A DNA stretch of 8,604 bases, from the NCBI GenBank assembly GCA_030617485.1, contig JAUWVK010000059.1:1-8604 (forward strand), given 5' to 3'. The translations under genes and the position numbers were made by a program. Source of the stretch: Gammaproteobacteria bacterium. GTDB lineage: Bacteria > Pseudomonadota > Gammaproteobacteria > SZUA-152. How positions within the stretch are numbered: position 1 is the first letter of the stretch; the number at the start of each line of letters is the position of its first letter. The notes beneath the pieces were generated by a model that searched no databases, was not told where the DNA came from, and was given only the letters and a program-made list of their open reading frames with translations. Below, piece after piece: positions 1 to 6,888 of this stretch.

Positions 1-519
1 TTTATGCAAATTGTTGTGCCCAAAAGGATAGTCTTTCAGCTTTAGATCCAGGGCACGTAATACCGAGTTATGCGCTATGCCTCCCAGCGCCAAGACACAG
101 GCGCCCTCTTTCAAACCTTCTATCTCGGCTTTTAGAAAGGCGTTGCAAGTACGAATCTCTTCGCTGGTGGGTTTATTTTGTGGCGGCAGGCATTTCACCG
201 CATTGGTAATCCGACAATCGAGTAACTCCAGGCCATCATCAGTGGATTCTGAAGTCGGCGCGCTGCTGAACCCAAATTCGTATAGGGTTTCATAGAGAAT
301 GATGCCTGCATGATCACCCGTAAAAGGTCTACCCGTCGCGTTTGCGCCATGCATTCCCGGTGCAAGCCCCACAATCAGCAGCGATGGATCACTGGCACCA
401 AAGGGAGCCACCGGCCGAGCGTGGTATTCGGGGTACTCTTGCTTATTTTCGTCCAGAAAATCACTCAGCCGAGGGCAAAGACGGCAATCGACATCGAAAT
501 TTTCAATCGGTATTGTCAT
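1..519 (-). CDS. udgB: Uracil-DNA glycosylase, family 5 (UdgB-like), 3' end cut by the window edge
   Basis: Removes uracil (and in this family often other deaminated bases) from DNA to start base excision repair in the cytoplasm. I translated the minus strand from the ATG at 519; 173 codons stay open to base 1, so the C-terminus is missing. Visible: C12-RL-C15, then C110 in NAVKCLPP and C125 in RTCNAF, the four cysteines expected to hold the 4Fe-4S cluster of thermostable-type UDGs. GLAPG at 51-55 continues into HGANATGRPFTGD (57-69). The GLAPG...GAN.TGRPFTGD form separates family 5 from family 4 (GEAPG..ED..G.PFVG). No strong Shine-Dalgarno precedes this ATG, and the frame stays open some way upstream, so a slightly longer start is possible. 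It is divergent from the lipoprotein gene at 782, and no operon partner is visible. Function call is firm at family level; in vivo substrate is inferred. Confidence 0.87.
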   Translation of the reverse strand, partial: MTIPIENFDVDCRLCPRLSDFLDENKQEYPEYHARPVAPFGASDPSLLIVGLAPGMHGANATGRPFTGDHAGIILYETLYEFGFSSAPTSESTDDGLELLDCRITNAVKCLPPQNKPTSEEIRTCNAFLKAEIEGLKEGACVLALGGIAHNSVLRALDLKLKDYPFGHNNLHK

Positions 520-686
520 ATATAAACGCGAAAACCTGTGAAGCTGTTTGTGAGAAACATTAATTTGTGAACGAATGACATTTTCAGCCATCCAAAGACG
601 TTAGAATAGCATGAGGGGCACCAATACAGGGCGGAACGCAAGTCCTTATGGTTCACGATAAAAAGTGATTTGAACACGGTTTCCAG

Positions 687-713
687 TAAAGGCGGATCCA
701 CTTAGGCCGATAT
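687..713 (+). promoter_or_regulatory. Sigma-28 (FliA) promoter of the lipoprotein gene
   Basis: TAAAGGCG (687-694), an 11-bp spacer, then GCCGATAT (706-713). The enterobacterial FliA consensus is TAAAGTTT-N11-GCCGATAA. The -10 matches 7 of 8 and the -35 keeps the core TAAAG, with exact spacing. Transcription would start near 720, about 60 nt before the ATG at 782. The same architecture occurs upstream of flgM in this window, which makes chance less likely. Seen directly; use by FliA is inferred. Confidence 0.75.
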
Positions 714-781
714 TAGTCTTTAATAGATAAACAAGATCTTTAAGAGCCGTACGATTGAAAAATATAGCTGAGGAAGCATCA

Positions 782-1624
782 ATGAAACGCGTCGCCCAAA
801 TTGCCATTCTGGCTTTTATCTCCATTACCATTCTGAGTGGTTGCCTGGTTGAGAAAAAAGATGTGGAACAGGTAACACGAACAGCAGAAGAACTACATAT
901 CTATAAGGCTAATGAATTCATTACATATAGTGTTAATGAATTACGATTCAGTGATTTTTCAACTCGTGTTGGCACCCTTACTATTCAGTGGCTTGCTCAC
1001 GCTCCTCTTCGACGTCCTGGCACTACTACTGACATCACAGTACTTGAAGAAGTCATTAAACTTTCATTCGATAGTGGCGCCGATGAAACCGGTACAGTTC
1101 GATATATTAGCCAGGATGCCACTGGCAAAGTCACACTACACGCAATACAAGCACCAGGTATAAATCAGTATTACTGGCTGAGCACAAATGACATTTCCAC
1201 ATTAACGACTCCAACCGAGTCTTTTACCATCGTTAACTCACCCATGTCGGTTGGACTTAATCCACCAACCGTTAGTTTCTATGCCATGGAAGACTGTGAT
1301 CCTACCTCCGGCGTTTGCCCAAGACCTTTGGGGTTGTACTCTGACAACATGAATATTGTTGGCGATACCACCTCAATTACTACTGGCCTGGGCATTTTTA
1401 CGAATCCATTCCAAATAAGCTTTAATGGCACAACTATCCCAACTAATGGATCGCCTATTGTTGATGTGCGTAATATTTGTGGAACAATATCTACAACCAC
1501 CACTCATACCGGTACTATGTACGTAATACCTGAAATTGGAATAATTCAGATGACTAACACCTGTAATGATACTGGAGGTGATAAAATCACCCATACAATC
1601 ACTATTACCGACACCAACATTTAG
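782..1624 (+). CDS. Predicted lipoprotein of unknown function, likely sigma-28 dependent
   Basis: 280 residues from the ATG at 782, chosen over an in-frame TTG at 755 because GAGGAAG (770-776) lies 5 nt before it and the signal peptide then starts correctly. Residues 1-20 are a lipoprotein signal: basic MKR, a hydrophobic core, and the lipobox L18-S-G-C21; Cys21 would be lipidated after signal peptidase II cleavage. The mature part is rich in Thr, Ser, Ile and Gly with alternating polar/hydrophobic stretches, suggesting a mainly beta fold. It has four further cysteines (172, 179, 233, 261) that could form disulfides in the periplasm or outside. No catalytic motif or named domain was recognised. 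Residue 22 is Leu, not Asp, so inner-membrane retention by the Asp+2 rule is not indicated and an outer-membrane location is plausible. The sigma-28 promoter at 687-713 ties it to the flagellar/chemotaxis late regulon. It converges on cheR with a 36-bp gap that shows no obvious terminator. Confidence 0.8.
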   Translation: MKRVAQIAILAFISITILSGCLVEKKDVEQVTRTAEELHIYKANEFITYSVNELRFSDFSTRVGTLTIQWLAHAPLRRPGTTTDITVLEEVIKLSFDSGADETGTVRYISQDATGKVTLHAIQAPGINQYYWLSTNDISTLTTPTESFTIVNSPMSVGLNPPTVSFYAMEDCDPTSGVCPRPLGLYSDNMNIVGDTTSITTGLGIFTNPFQISFNGTTIPTNGSPIVDVRNICGTISTTTTHTGTMYVIPEIGIIQMTNTCNDTGGDKITHTITITDTNI

Positions 1625-1660
1625 CTACCCTAATTCTACCGCCCCTGGAAAGAAGATTAA

Positions 1661-2515
1661 TCAATACTTGAGTTTATAAATAACACCATCGCGCCATTGC
1701 ACAAGCTCGAAATATTCAAAATAATTTGTTATGGATTCGGATTTTCCCAGCACCAAATAACCACCAGGGTTAAGCGCACCGGCCAACCGGGAAATAATGT
1801 CAGCCTTTAATTCAGAAGAAAAATAAGTCAGCATATTTCGACAATATATAATGTCGAATAACCCCAGACTTCTGAAGTCTTGTCTTAAATTTAATTCGCT
1901 GAACGTAACGCGATCTTTAATGTCCTTTTTAACTTCCCAGTCACCATTTACTTGCTGAAAATAACGCTCTTTTTTTTCTGAAGATAAACCACGTGAAATA
2001 GAAATTTGATCATAATTACCGCTAGCTGCTTTTTTAATGGCCGTAGGCGATACATCCGTACCCAGTATTTTTATGGCATTTGCAGGCAAACTATCAGGTC
2101 TTTTCTGCATATATTCTTCTGCCGCCATACTCAACGAATATGGCTCTTCACCGGTGGAGCATGCCGCGGACCAAACACGCACCTTCTGGGGTTGCGCTCT
2201 GGCGAGCCCTGGTAGTAGTTTTTCCCTGAAAATATCGAATGGGTATGAATCCCTAAACCACCAAGTTTCATTAATGGTCATCGCATCCATGATATTTTCA
2301 CGTAACGCGGCATTAGACCTCATTCGCTCTAGCAGCTCAGAAAATGAATTAAGCCCATTGTCAGAAATCAGGCCAGCAAGTCGACTGGTAACCAGGGGTT
2401 TTTTACTGTCATTCAGGATGATCCCACTTACGTCTTCAAGGCAATCCCGAAACGCGTGATAGTCATCTAATGTGATGCCGCTAGAACCCACTATTTTATC
2501 TTCTGTAGAATTCAT
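1661..2515 (-). CDS. cheR: Chemotaxis protein methyltransferase CheR
   Basis: Transfers methyl groups from SAM to glutamates on methyl-accepting chemotaxis receptors, giving adaptation together with CheB. 284 aa, normal for CheR. An N-terminal helical domain (about 15-80) is followed by TINETWWFRD (80-89; family form T.N.T.FFR), SAM-binding motif I WSAACSTGEEPYSL (115-128), GTDVS (152-156), FDIIYCRNMLTYF (220-232; family form FD.I.CRNVLIYF) and LNPGGYLVLGKSES (248-261). The beta-subdomain that contacts receptors is present around 166-205. All key motifs are intact. The ATG at 2515 fits the family's usual N-terminal length; its Shine-Dalgarno is weak. In many gammaproteobacteria cheR sits with cheV beside flgA-flgM. 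Here it stands alone, divergent from flgM across 358 bp, and no sigma-28 site is visible in front of it. Confidence 0.93.
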   Translation of the reverse strand: MNSTEDKIVGSSGITLDDYHAFRDCLEDVSGIILNDSKKPLVTSRLAGLISDNGLNSFSELLERMRSNAALRENIMDAMTINETWWFRDSYPFDIFREKLLPGLARAQPQKVRVWSAACSTGEEPYSLSMAAEEYMQKRPDSLPANAIKILGTDVSPTAIKKAASGNYDQISISRGLSSEKKERYFQQVNGDWEVKKDIKDRVTFSELNLRQDFRSLGLFDIIYCRNMLTYFSSELKADIISRLAGALNPGGYLVLGKSESITNYFEYFELVQWRDGVIYKLKY

Positions 2516-2819
2516 ATGTGAAATACTGTTTAAGTTTTATGTCTTATTAATAGTAGTTTTCATCAGTCTATATCAGTTATTTAAATATACAAAATATTCA
2601 GCTTTTTCACCTTGGAATATACCCATCAGTTTCAACCACTTATCTAATACCGAAATACGCCACTCAAACAGCTCAAATCCCCCTGCGAATACGGTACACC
2701 TAACCCCCTTATGACACGTCCTTTAATATACAGATACACCGGATATTTCACACATCAGCATGCCTATAACTTTATGACCAAAGTCACACTATCAGAAAAG
2801 ACATCACCAACTATCTTCA
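2516..2819. other. Intergenic region between divergent cheR and flgM
   Basis: About 300 bp of AT-rich DNA before the flgM promoter. The short plus-strand frame at 2472-2714 overlaps the start of cheR, has no ribosome site and resembles no family known to me, so I do not call it a gene. No flgA or flgN, the usual neighbours, is encoded here. A short dyad TGAC-CAAA-GTCA lies at about 2775-2786; it could be an operator but nothing else supports that. The cheR promoter must lie here on the minus strand, but I cannot pick a convincing -35/-10 pair. Confidence 0.5.
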
Positions 2820-2846
2820 TAAAGATTTCCTGGTTTAGTCCGATAA
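2820..2846 (+). promoter_or_regulatory. Sigma-28 (FliA) promoter of flgM
   Basis: TAAAGATT (2820-2827), an 11-bp spacer, then TCCGATAA (2839-2846), against the consensus TAAAGTTT-N11-GCCGATAA: 7 of 8 at both boxes with exact spacing. It lies 27 bp upstream of the flgM ATG. A class-3 promoter for flgM is known in enterobacteria and closes the FlgM/FliA feedback loop; here it is the only clear promoter for the gene. Confidence 0.85.
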
Positions 2847-2873
2847 ATAAAGATGTAGTAGAGGAGAAGTAAG

Positions 2874-3098
2874 ATGTATAAAAAAATACAAAAACAATCT
2901 AAAAAATTAGTTAATAACAGCGATGAAACTACCAATATAATTCCCTTTAACGAGAATGGTAGTGTTGCCCAAATAGCAATAGCGGATACCAGACGTCTTA
3001 GCCATTTAAAACTGGCGATCAACAAGGGGGATTACACCATCAATCCTCATCGTGTTGCAGAAAAATTCATCCAGTTTGAAAATCAGCTGATCGCTTAA
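2874..3098 (+). CDS. flgM: Anti-sigma-28 factor FlgM
   Basis: Binds FliA (sigma-28) and keeps late flagellar and chemotaxis genes off until the hook-basal body is complete, when FlgM is secreted through the flagellar export apparatus. 74 aa; the family is usually about 90-100, and the shortening is in the disordered N-terminal half. The conserved C-terminal sigma-binding core is residues 37-73: ADTRR..HLK.AI..GDYTINPHRVAEKFIQFE, matching the family pattern D..RV..I+.AI..G.Y.INP.+IA.KLI..E. A strong ribosome site, GAGGAGAAG at 2861-2869, precedes the ATG. Immediately upstream is a near-consensus sigma-28 promoter. It is followed 191 bp later by the ycgR-like gene. FlgN (the FlgM-binding chaperone) and FlgA are not adjacent, which is unusual. 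Confidence 0.82.
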   Translation: MYKKIQKQSKKLVNNSDETTNIIPFNENGSVAQIAIADTRRLSHLKLAINKGDYTINPHRVAEKFIQFENQLIA

Positions 3099-3104
3099 TT
3101 TGCA

Positions 3105-3124
3105 TGATCCATTATTTTGGATCA
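3105..3124 (+). repeat. Short inverted repeat just after flgM
   Basis: TGATCC (3105-3110) and GGATCA (3119-3124) are a perfect 6-bp dyad with an 8-nt A/T loop, 6 bp past the flgM stop codon. Its place suggests a weak transcription stop or an RNA 3' end, but there is no clean T-run after it, so I do not call it an intrinsic terminator. Confidence 0.3.
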
Positions 3125-3206
3125 CAAATATTGTTATTTCAGGTGCGTTAAATATAACCGCCAGAGAATACTGGCCACAGTCATCGTCTTTAACTTGCGA
3201 ACGTCC

Positions 3207-3234
3207 TAAAAGCTTTATAAACTGTCGCCTAAAT
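3207..3234 (+). promoter_or_regulatory. Possible weak sigma-28-like promoter of the ycgR-like gene
   Basis: TAAAAGCT (3207-3214), 12 bp, then GCCTAAAT (3227-3234), about 55 bp before the ATG at 3290. The -35 keeps TAAA, the -10 matches GCCGATAA at 5 of 8 positions and the spacer is one base long. E. coli ycgR is FliA-dependent, so a site is expected, but this match alone is weak. Confidence 0.25.
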
Positions 3235-3289
3235 CACCTGTTTCCATTGATTGTTTTATAACTCGCACGCTCACAATAGATAAATAAGC

Positions 3290-4036
3290 ATGACTGGCAT
3301 CAAAAAAAATAAGACAACTAGTGGCGATGATCAGGAACACGAGACGATCACTTCGGCTGTACGCATCACAGCCCTTCTTAAGCCGCTAGAAAATAAAACC
3401 GATCTTCTAACCCTGGCACTTCCAAATACCGACATTTCATATAAATCTACATTACTCAGCGTAGACACCAATAAGAATATACTGGTACTTGATCGATTAA
3501 CTCCTAAAGACGGACATGATCTGCTAATAAAATCCAGGAAGCTTACGATACAAGTCGCCCACAAAGGTGCGGAGGTTGTTTTTACAGCCACCCTGAATGA
3601 CACTAAACCTGAAAAAATCATGCCCCGGTATGAGCTTATTTTCCCGGACAGCATCCAGTATTTACATCGTCGCAATAGCTACAGGGTGACGGTACGTAAC
3701 GACTCTGAAATGGCTGTTGAAATACAAACCAACAATAATGAATCCTTTCAGGGCGAACTCCATAATATTTCCACCGAAGGAATGTGTATTCGTTTCCCAA
3801 AGGGAATCGACATTCCCCAGGATGAGGACCCTACCGAGGTTCAGTGTATTGTCAAACTGCCTAACGATGAAGAATTGAAATGCGCATTTAATATTTGCCA
3901 CACTTATACACATGATCACAGCAAAGACTTCAGAATAGGCGGAACTTTTCAGCGCATGGATAAAATACAAAGACGTGCTTTAGAGAAATTTGTGGCAGAG
4001 CTACAGAGAAAAGCACAAAAAACCATGCTTAGATAA
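3290..4036 (+). CDS. ycgR: YcgR-like flagellar brake protein (PilZN + PilZ, c-di-GMP binding)
   Basis: When c-di-GMP is high, YcgR proteins bind the flagellar motor and slow or bias it, favouring surface life. 248 aa, the usual length. The N-terminal PilZN-type beta domain is about 23-118 (for example STLLSVDTNKNILVLDRL at 53-70). The C-terminal PilZ domain has both c-di-GMP motifs intact: RRNSYR at 127-132 (RxxxR) and N159-I-S-T-E-G164 ((D/N)xSxxG), followed by IGGTF at 216-220 and a C-terminal helix. No membrane segment, so a cytoplasmic protein acting at the motor. No good Shine-Dalgarno precedes the ATG at 3290. It follows flgM on the same strand but 191 bp away, so probably with its own promoter, and converges on the arsenosugar genes with a 47-bp gap. 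Binding of c-di-GMP is well supported by the motifs; motor braking is inferred from the family. Confidence 0.85.
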   Translation: MTGIKKNKTTSGDDQEHETITSAVRITALLKPLENKTDLLTLALPNTDISYKSTLLSVDTNKNILVLDRLTPKDGHDLLIKSRKLTIQVAHKGAEVVFTATLNDTKPEKIMPRYELIFPDSIQYLHRRNSYRVTVRNDSEMAVEIQTNNNESFQGELHNISTEGMCIRFPKGIDIPQDEDPTEVQCIVKLPNDEELKCAFNICHTYTHDHSKDFRIGGTFQRMDKIQRRALEKFVAELQRKAQKTMLR

Positions 4037-4083
4037 ATGCCTATTCAAATAATCCCCTCAAGCTATCGATTCAGGCTGCCAAT

Positions 4084-4758
4084 TTAAACCACTGATTCAA
4101 GAAAGCGCCTAAAGTCTTCACTCAACTCCAGTTCATTTGCTTCTCTTTGCAATCGCTGCAGATCTTCAGAGCGATCAACATCCCACAATTCTGGTAACTC
4201 TCGAACATTTCCACTCAATTTTTTGAGTGTTTCATCTAACACCTGGGAACTGCCCCATGATATCCCCTGAAATATGTCAGGCTGCTTTATAGACAGGCCT
4301 AACAGAACATATCCCCCATCCTCTGCGGGACCAACAACTGAACCGCTACCTTCATATAACTCAGTAAATGCCTGCTCAACAATTGAACCATTTAATATTG
4401 GACAATCCGTACCAATAACAACAGCATTATTATAACTTGACAGGACATCATCAAATGCACGCGACATTCGCTCACCCAAATCTCCCTGCCCCTGATCTTT
4501 TAATTCAACTTTAAACTCATCTTCACATTGCTGGAAAAAAGAATGGGATCTGTCAGGACTACACCACAGCTGAACCGGTGCACAATTGTTTTTTGTGAGA
4601 TTACGAAGTGTGTGAATAGCCAGATATTCATGAATACTGGCAGCAATTTTCCCACCGTTCATTCCACGCTCATCAAAAGTCTTTGATAATCGCGTTTTGA
4701 CTTCTCCCGCCTCTGGTGCCTTGCAAAATACCATCAATCGAGATTGCGGATATAACAT
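4084..4758 (-). CDS. TIGR04282/DUF2064-type GT-A transferase of the arsenosugar gene cluster
   Basis: A nucleotide-sugar-transferase-like GT-A fold protein that recurs beside ArsS and the TIGR04283 glycosyltransferase; its exact reaction is not established to my knowledge. 224 aa, full length. Motifs: FCKAPEAGEVKTRL at 11-24, the N-terminal nucleotide-binding loop resembling those of nucleotidyltransferases; QGDLGERM at 91-98; GTDCP at 116-120, the probable metal-binding DxD-like site; GPAEDGGYVLLGL at 143-155; WDVD at 192-195. All are intact. The ATG at 4758 has a modest AGG about 4 nt before it. It lies 47 bp downstream of the TIGR04283 gene on the same strand, so the two are very likely co-transcribed. 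Soluble, no signal peptide. Confidence 0.85.
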   Translation of the reverse strand: MLYPQSRLMVFCKAPEAGEVKTRLSKTFDERGMNGGKIAASIHEYLAIHTLRNLTKNNCAPVQLWCSPDRSHSFFQQCEDEFKVELKDQGQGDLGERMSRAFDDVLSSYNNAVVIGTDCPILNGSIVEQAFTELYEGSGSVVGPAEDGGYVLLGLSIKQPDIFQGISWGSSQVLDETLKKLSGNVRELPELWDVDRSEDLQRLQREANELELSEDFRRFLESVV

Positions 4759-4805
4759 TAACCTGCTCTCTATTTATTTATTGTTAAAAACGACATAGAA
4801 AGCAC

Positions 4806-5519
4806 TTAACCATAATACCGTTTTACCAGTCGAACAGGGTCGACCCCCAGCCAATAAGACAAACGTATTCTCCACATTAAAAATATCGTGCGGTATATTC
4901 CTGATATTTCCCAGCGACGACTCGAGGTAATCACCTGGTCTCGAATACAAACAGGCTTGCTGACTTTTTTAAGCCGACGACTGATTTCAATATCTTCCAT
5001 AAGTGGTATTGCCGGATATCCGCCAATTTTATTAAACAGCTCTTTGGTTACAAAAATAGCCTGGTCCCCTGTAGCAATACCCGTGATGCGGGATCGCCCG
5101 TTCATCATAGACTCAATAATACGAAACATAATATGAGAGCCAGACAAACGAACATCAAACCTTCCCCAGAACTTTTTTACCGGGCCATCATTCTGGTCAT
5201 CACCTTGATCATAAGCACGACCCAGAGAAGTTACTGTTTTATTAAAACCACCAGGAGGTAATACGGTGTCAATATGCAAAAACAACAATACATCACCGGT
5301 TGCTATTTTGGCGCCAGCGTTCATCTGTATCGCCCGACCTTGCGACGAAGCAATAGCAATATCTGAATATGTTTTTGCTATAGACAGGCTGTCATCAGCA
5401 CTGCCACCATCCACCACAATGAGTTCATGACCAGAATCACGAATCCATTGCATATCAGGAAGTTTTTTCCTAATAACGGCCTCTTCGTTTAGAACAGGAA
5501 TAATGACTGAAACTTTCAT
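4806..5519 (-). CDS. TIGR04283-type family-2 glycosyltransferase (arsenosugar biosynthesis)
   Basis: Likely transfers a sugar in arsenosugar formation downstream of ArsS; this role comes from family naming and recurring gene neighbourhood, not from motifs. 237 aa, usual length. GT-A features in order: SVIIPVLNE at 4-12, VVDGGSADDS at 35-44, GRAIQMNAGA at 61-70 (typical of this subfamily), FLHIDT at 80-85 (where many relatives read FLHADT; the metal-site region), GDQAIFV at 151-157, MEDIE at 174-178 (likely catalytic acid region) and SSRRWE at 199-204. The C-terminal hydrophobic stretch (211-224) may touch the membrane but is not a clear transmembrane helix. The ATG at 5519 has AAAGAG nearby as a ribosome site. 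The MITE-like element at 5567-5763 lies between it and arsS, so its transcription may have changed. Confidence 0.85.
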   Translation of the reverse strand: MKVSVIIPVLNEEAVIRKKLPDMQWIRDSGHELIVVDGGSADDSLSIAKTYSDIAIASSQGRAIQMNAGAKIATGDVLLFLHIDTVLPPGGFNKTVTSLGRAYDQGDDQNDGPVKKFWGRFDVRLSGSHIMFRIIESMMNGRSRITGIATGDQAIFVTKELFNKIGGYPAIPLMEDIEISRRLKKVSKPVCIRDQVITSSRRWEISGIYRTIFLMWRIRLSYWLGVDPVRLVKRYYG

Positions 5520-5566
5520 GGGTTCTCTTTAAGAAATCAGAATTTTCAAAAATCAGTGGGCAACTC

Positions 5567-5763
5567 TAGCAGGCTGTTGAAAACTCTTCAGGTGAGTGCG
5601 GGACAAGGCAAAATCCGGCGAAAAAGCGGAGCTTACACGTAGGCCGTTCCCGCGCGTCCATGCGCTACACGGCATTTGAACGTCCTGCTCATCATAAGTG
5701 AGCATTTTGAGCCGGATTTTAACGCTGTATCGTGCCGCATGAGAGTTTCTCAACAGTCTGCTA
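5567..5763. mobile_element. MITE-like non-autonomous element with terminal inverted repeats
   Basis: About 197 bp bounded by near-perfect terminal repeats. The left end (5567-5587) begins TAGCAGGCTGTTGA and then AAACTCT. The right end (5742-5763), read on the minus strand, begins TAGCAGACTGTTGA and then GAAACTCT. They differ by one substitution and one inserted base. Inside, AAAATCCGGC (5610-5619) and GCCGGATTTT (5711-5720) form a second perfect 10-bp dyad, so the unit can fold into a long hairpin. Its base composition is more GC-rich than the neighbours. The frame at 5553-5753 looks spurious, so there is no transposase. CTC flanks both sides if the ends are taken as TAGC...GCTAG (5564-5566 and 5765-5767), a possible 3-bp target duplication but too short to trust. 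It sits between arsS and the glycosyltransferase gene. Confidence 0.75.
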
Positions 5764-6726
5764 GCTCAGGGCGCCACCACAACTACTCCCCTGTCCTGCG
5801 GTACAACCAAAACAATGACCGCTAACAACAATGGGTAATCCCGTAACGTCTTTCCCCATCAAATCACGCAAATGAGGCTTGTCCGTATTTCCAGTTTGCA
5901 TTGGCAAAGCTAACATTTGATTGAAATCACAATCATAGATATAGCCCTGCCAATCAACACTTAACATATCACGGCACATGACTGTCGATAGATTCGCATC
6001 CTGGTGCGCACCTTTTAACAAATCCATGTAATCGTTGAACTGCCCTTTTGAAATCAAAGTACTACCAAATCGCTGTATGGGCATATTGGCCAACGTCAGT
6101 AAACGGTTAAACACAATGCCATCCTGATCAAAAAGTTGTTTTTTATAATCCTGTTCCAATTCTACCTGTGAAGGCGGCAAATATGGACCCGTTGGGTTAT
6201 AAACAAGGTTAAGCTCCAGCCCGGTGCCTTCCTTACCGTAACCTAAATCGTTAAGTTGTTTTAAACCGCTCATGCTGCGATCAAATACACCTTTGCCACG
6301 CTGGCCATCGACATTTTCTTTTTGATAACACGGCAATGATGCGGTGACTTGTACTTTATACTCAGCCAGAAATTCAGCCAGATCTTCCTGCCCAGGCTCA
6401 CTCAAAATCGTGAGGTTGCAGCGATCAATCACTGAAATTCCCATACCAACAACCGTGGTCACTAATTTTCGGAAATGTGGATTCAATTCCGGTGCACCAC
6501 CGGTGAGATCCAGCAATTTGACGGATGGCGTTGCCTTGATATATTTAATTACTGCCTGAATGTTGCCTTTGTCCATGAGCTCTTTTCGGTTCGGCCCGGC
6601 ATTAACATGACAATGAAGACATTGCTGATTACAAAGGTAACCCAGATTAACCTGTAGAACAGTTACCCCTACCCGGGACAAGGGCGGGAATGACGTTTTT
6701 TCCAGCAGTGGTAATGTTTCCAACAT
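5761..6726 (-). CDS. arsS: Arsenosugar biosynthesis radical SAM protein ArsS (Cys form)
   Basis: Radical SAM enzyme that joins a 5'-deoxyadenosyl group to dimethylated arsenic, giving dimethylarsinoyl-adenosine, the precursor of arsenosugars. 321 aa. The radical SAM cluster motif is C32-NQQ-C36-LH-C39, preceded by LQVNLGYL; DLTGGAPELNPHFR at 73-86 and DRCNLTI at 101-107 are family signatures; other cysteines are C133, C251 and C266. The C-terminal motif is CFGCTAGQGSSCGG (305-318). In many relatives position 316 is selenocysteine; here the codon is TGT, so this is the cysteine form. AGAGG lies about 11 nt before the ATG at 6726. The TAG stop is the last three bases of the MITE-like repeat, so the native C-terminus may have been slightly different, though all conserved motifs are present. 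First gene of the minus-strand arsenosugar set; divergent from the ECF sigma gene. No arsM (the methyltransferase feeding it) lies in this window. Confidence 0.9.
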   Translation of the reverse strand: MLETLPLLEKTSFPPLSRVGVTVLQVNLGYLCNQQCLHCHVNAGPNRKELMDKGNIQAVIKYIKATPSVKLLDLTGGAPELNPHFRKLVTTVVGMGISVIDRCNLTILSEPGQEDLAEFLAEYKVQVTASLPCYQKENVDGQRGKGVFDRSMSGLKQLNDLGYGKEGTGLELNLVYNPTGPYLPPSQVELEQDYKKQLFDQDGIVFNRLLTLANMPIQRFGSTLISKGQFNDYMDLLKGAHQDANLSTVMCRDMLSVDWQGYIYDCDFNQMLALPMQTGNTDKPHLRDLMGKDVTGLPIVVSGHCFGCTAGQGSSCGGALS

Positions 6727-6815
6727 TTTACTCTTCGCCTCTTTTTTCAGCTCTATTATTTAGATCAGTGCAACTTTAATGGGATTGTAGAAGTCATATC
6801 CTGTGAATCCATCAT

Positions 6816-6821
6816 ATTATA
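6816..6821 (-). promoter_or_regulatory. Candidate -10 box for arsS
   Basis: A perfect TATAAT on the minus strand at 6816-6821, about 90 nt upstream of the arsS ATG. The region 16-18 bp upstream (GATTGT, CGATTG) is a poor -35, so an activator may be needed, or this is just AT-rich DNA. GGATT/AATCC half-sites flank the segment just downstream (about 6783-6810) and could be an operator. No ArsR-like operator is recognisable with confidence. Confidence 0.3.
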
Positions 6822-6859
6822 AAGAAATTATCATAAAACAATCGTTCATAAAAAACAGT

Positions 6860-6888
6860 GGCATCAGACCAAATCACTGCTTGATGCC
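6860..6888. repeat. Inverted repeat between divergent arsS and ECF sigma genes
   Basis: GGCATCA (6860-6866) and TGATGCC (6882-6888) form a perfect 7-bp dyad around 15 nt. A second dyad, CAGTG (6856-6860) with CACTG (6875-6879), overlaps it, so two alternative stems are possible. The position between two divergent promoters suggests an operator; nothing shows what binds. Confidence 0.4.

Noticed and set aside
755..781. TTG start adding nine residues to the lipoprotein
   Set aside because: The ATG at 782 has a good Shine-Dalgarno and starts a correct lipoprotein signal peptide; the extra residues are acidic and would spoil it.
1625..1660. Intrinsic terminator between convergent lipoprotein and cheR genes
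   Set aside because: No GC-rich stem and no T-run on either strand in the 36-bp gap.
2516..2640. Sigma-28 promoter for cheR on the minus strand
   Set aside because: Scanned for TTATCGGC-N11-AAACTTTA on the plus strand; nothing close was found.
2472..2714. Plus-strand 80-aa frame between cheR and flgM
   Set aside because: Overlaps the cheR start, no ribosome site, low-complexity composition, no family resemblance.
5553..5753. Minus-strand 66-aa frame in the MITE-like element
   Set aside because: It spans most of the repeat element and is best explained as a chance frame; no transposase motif.
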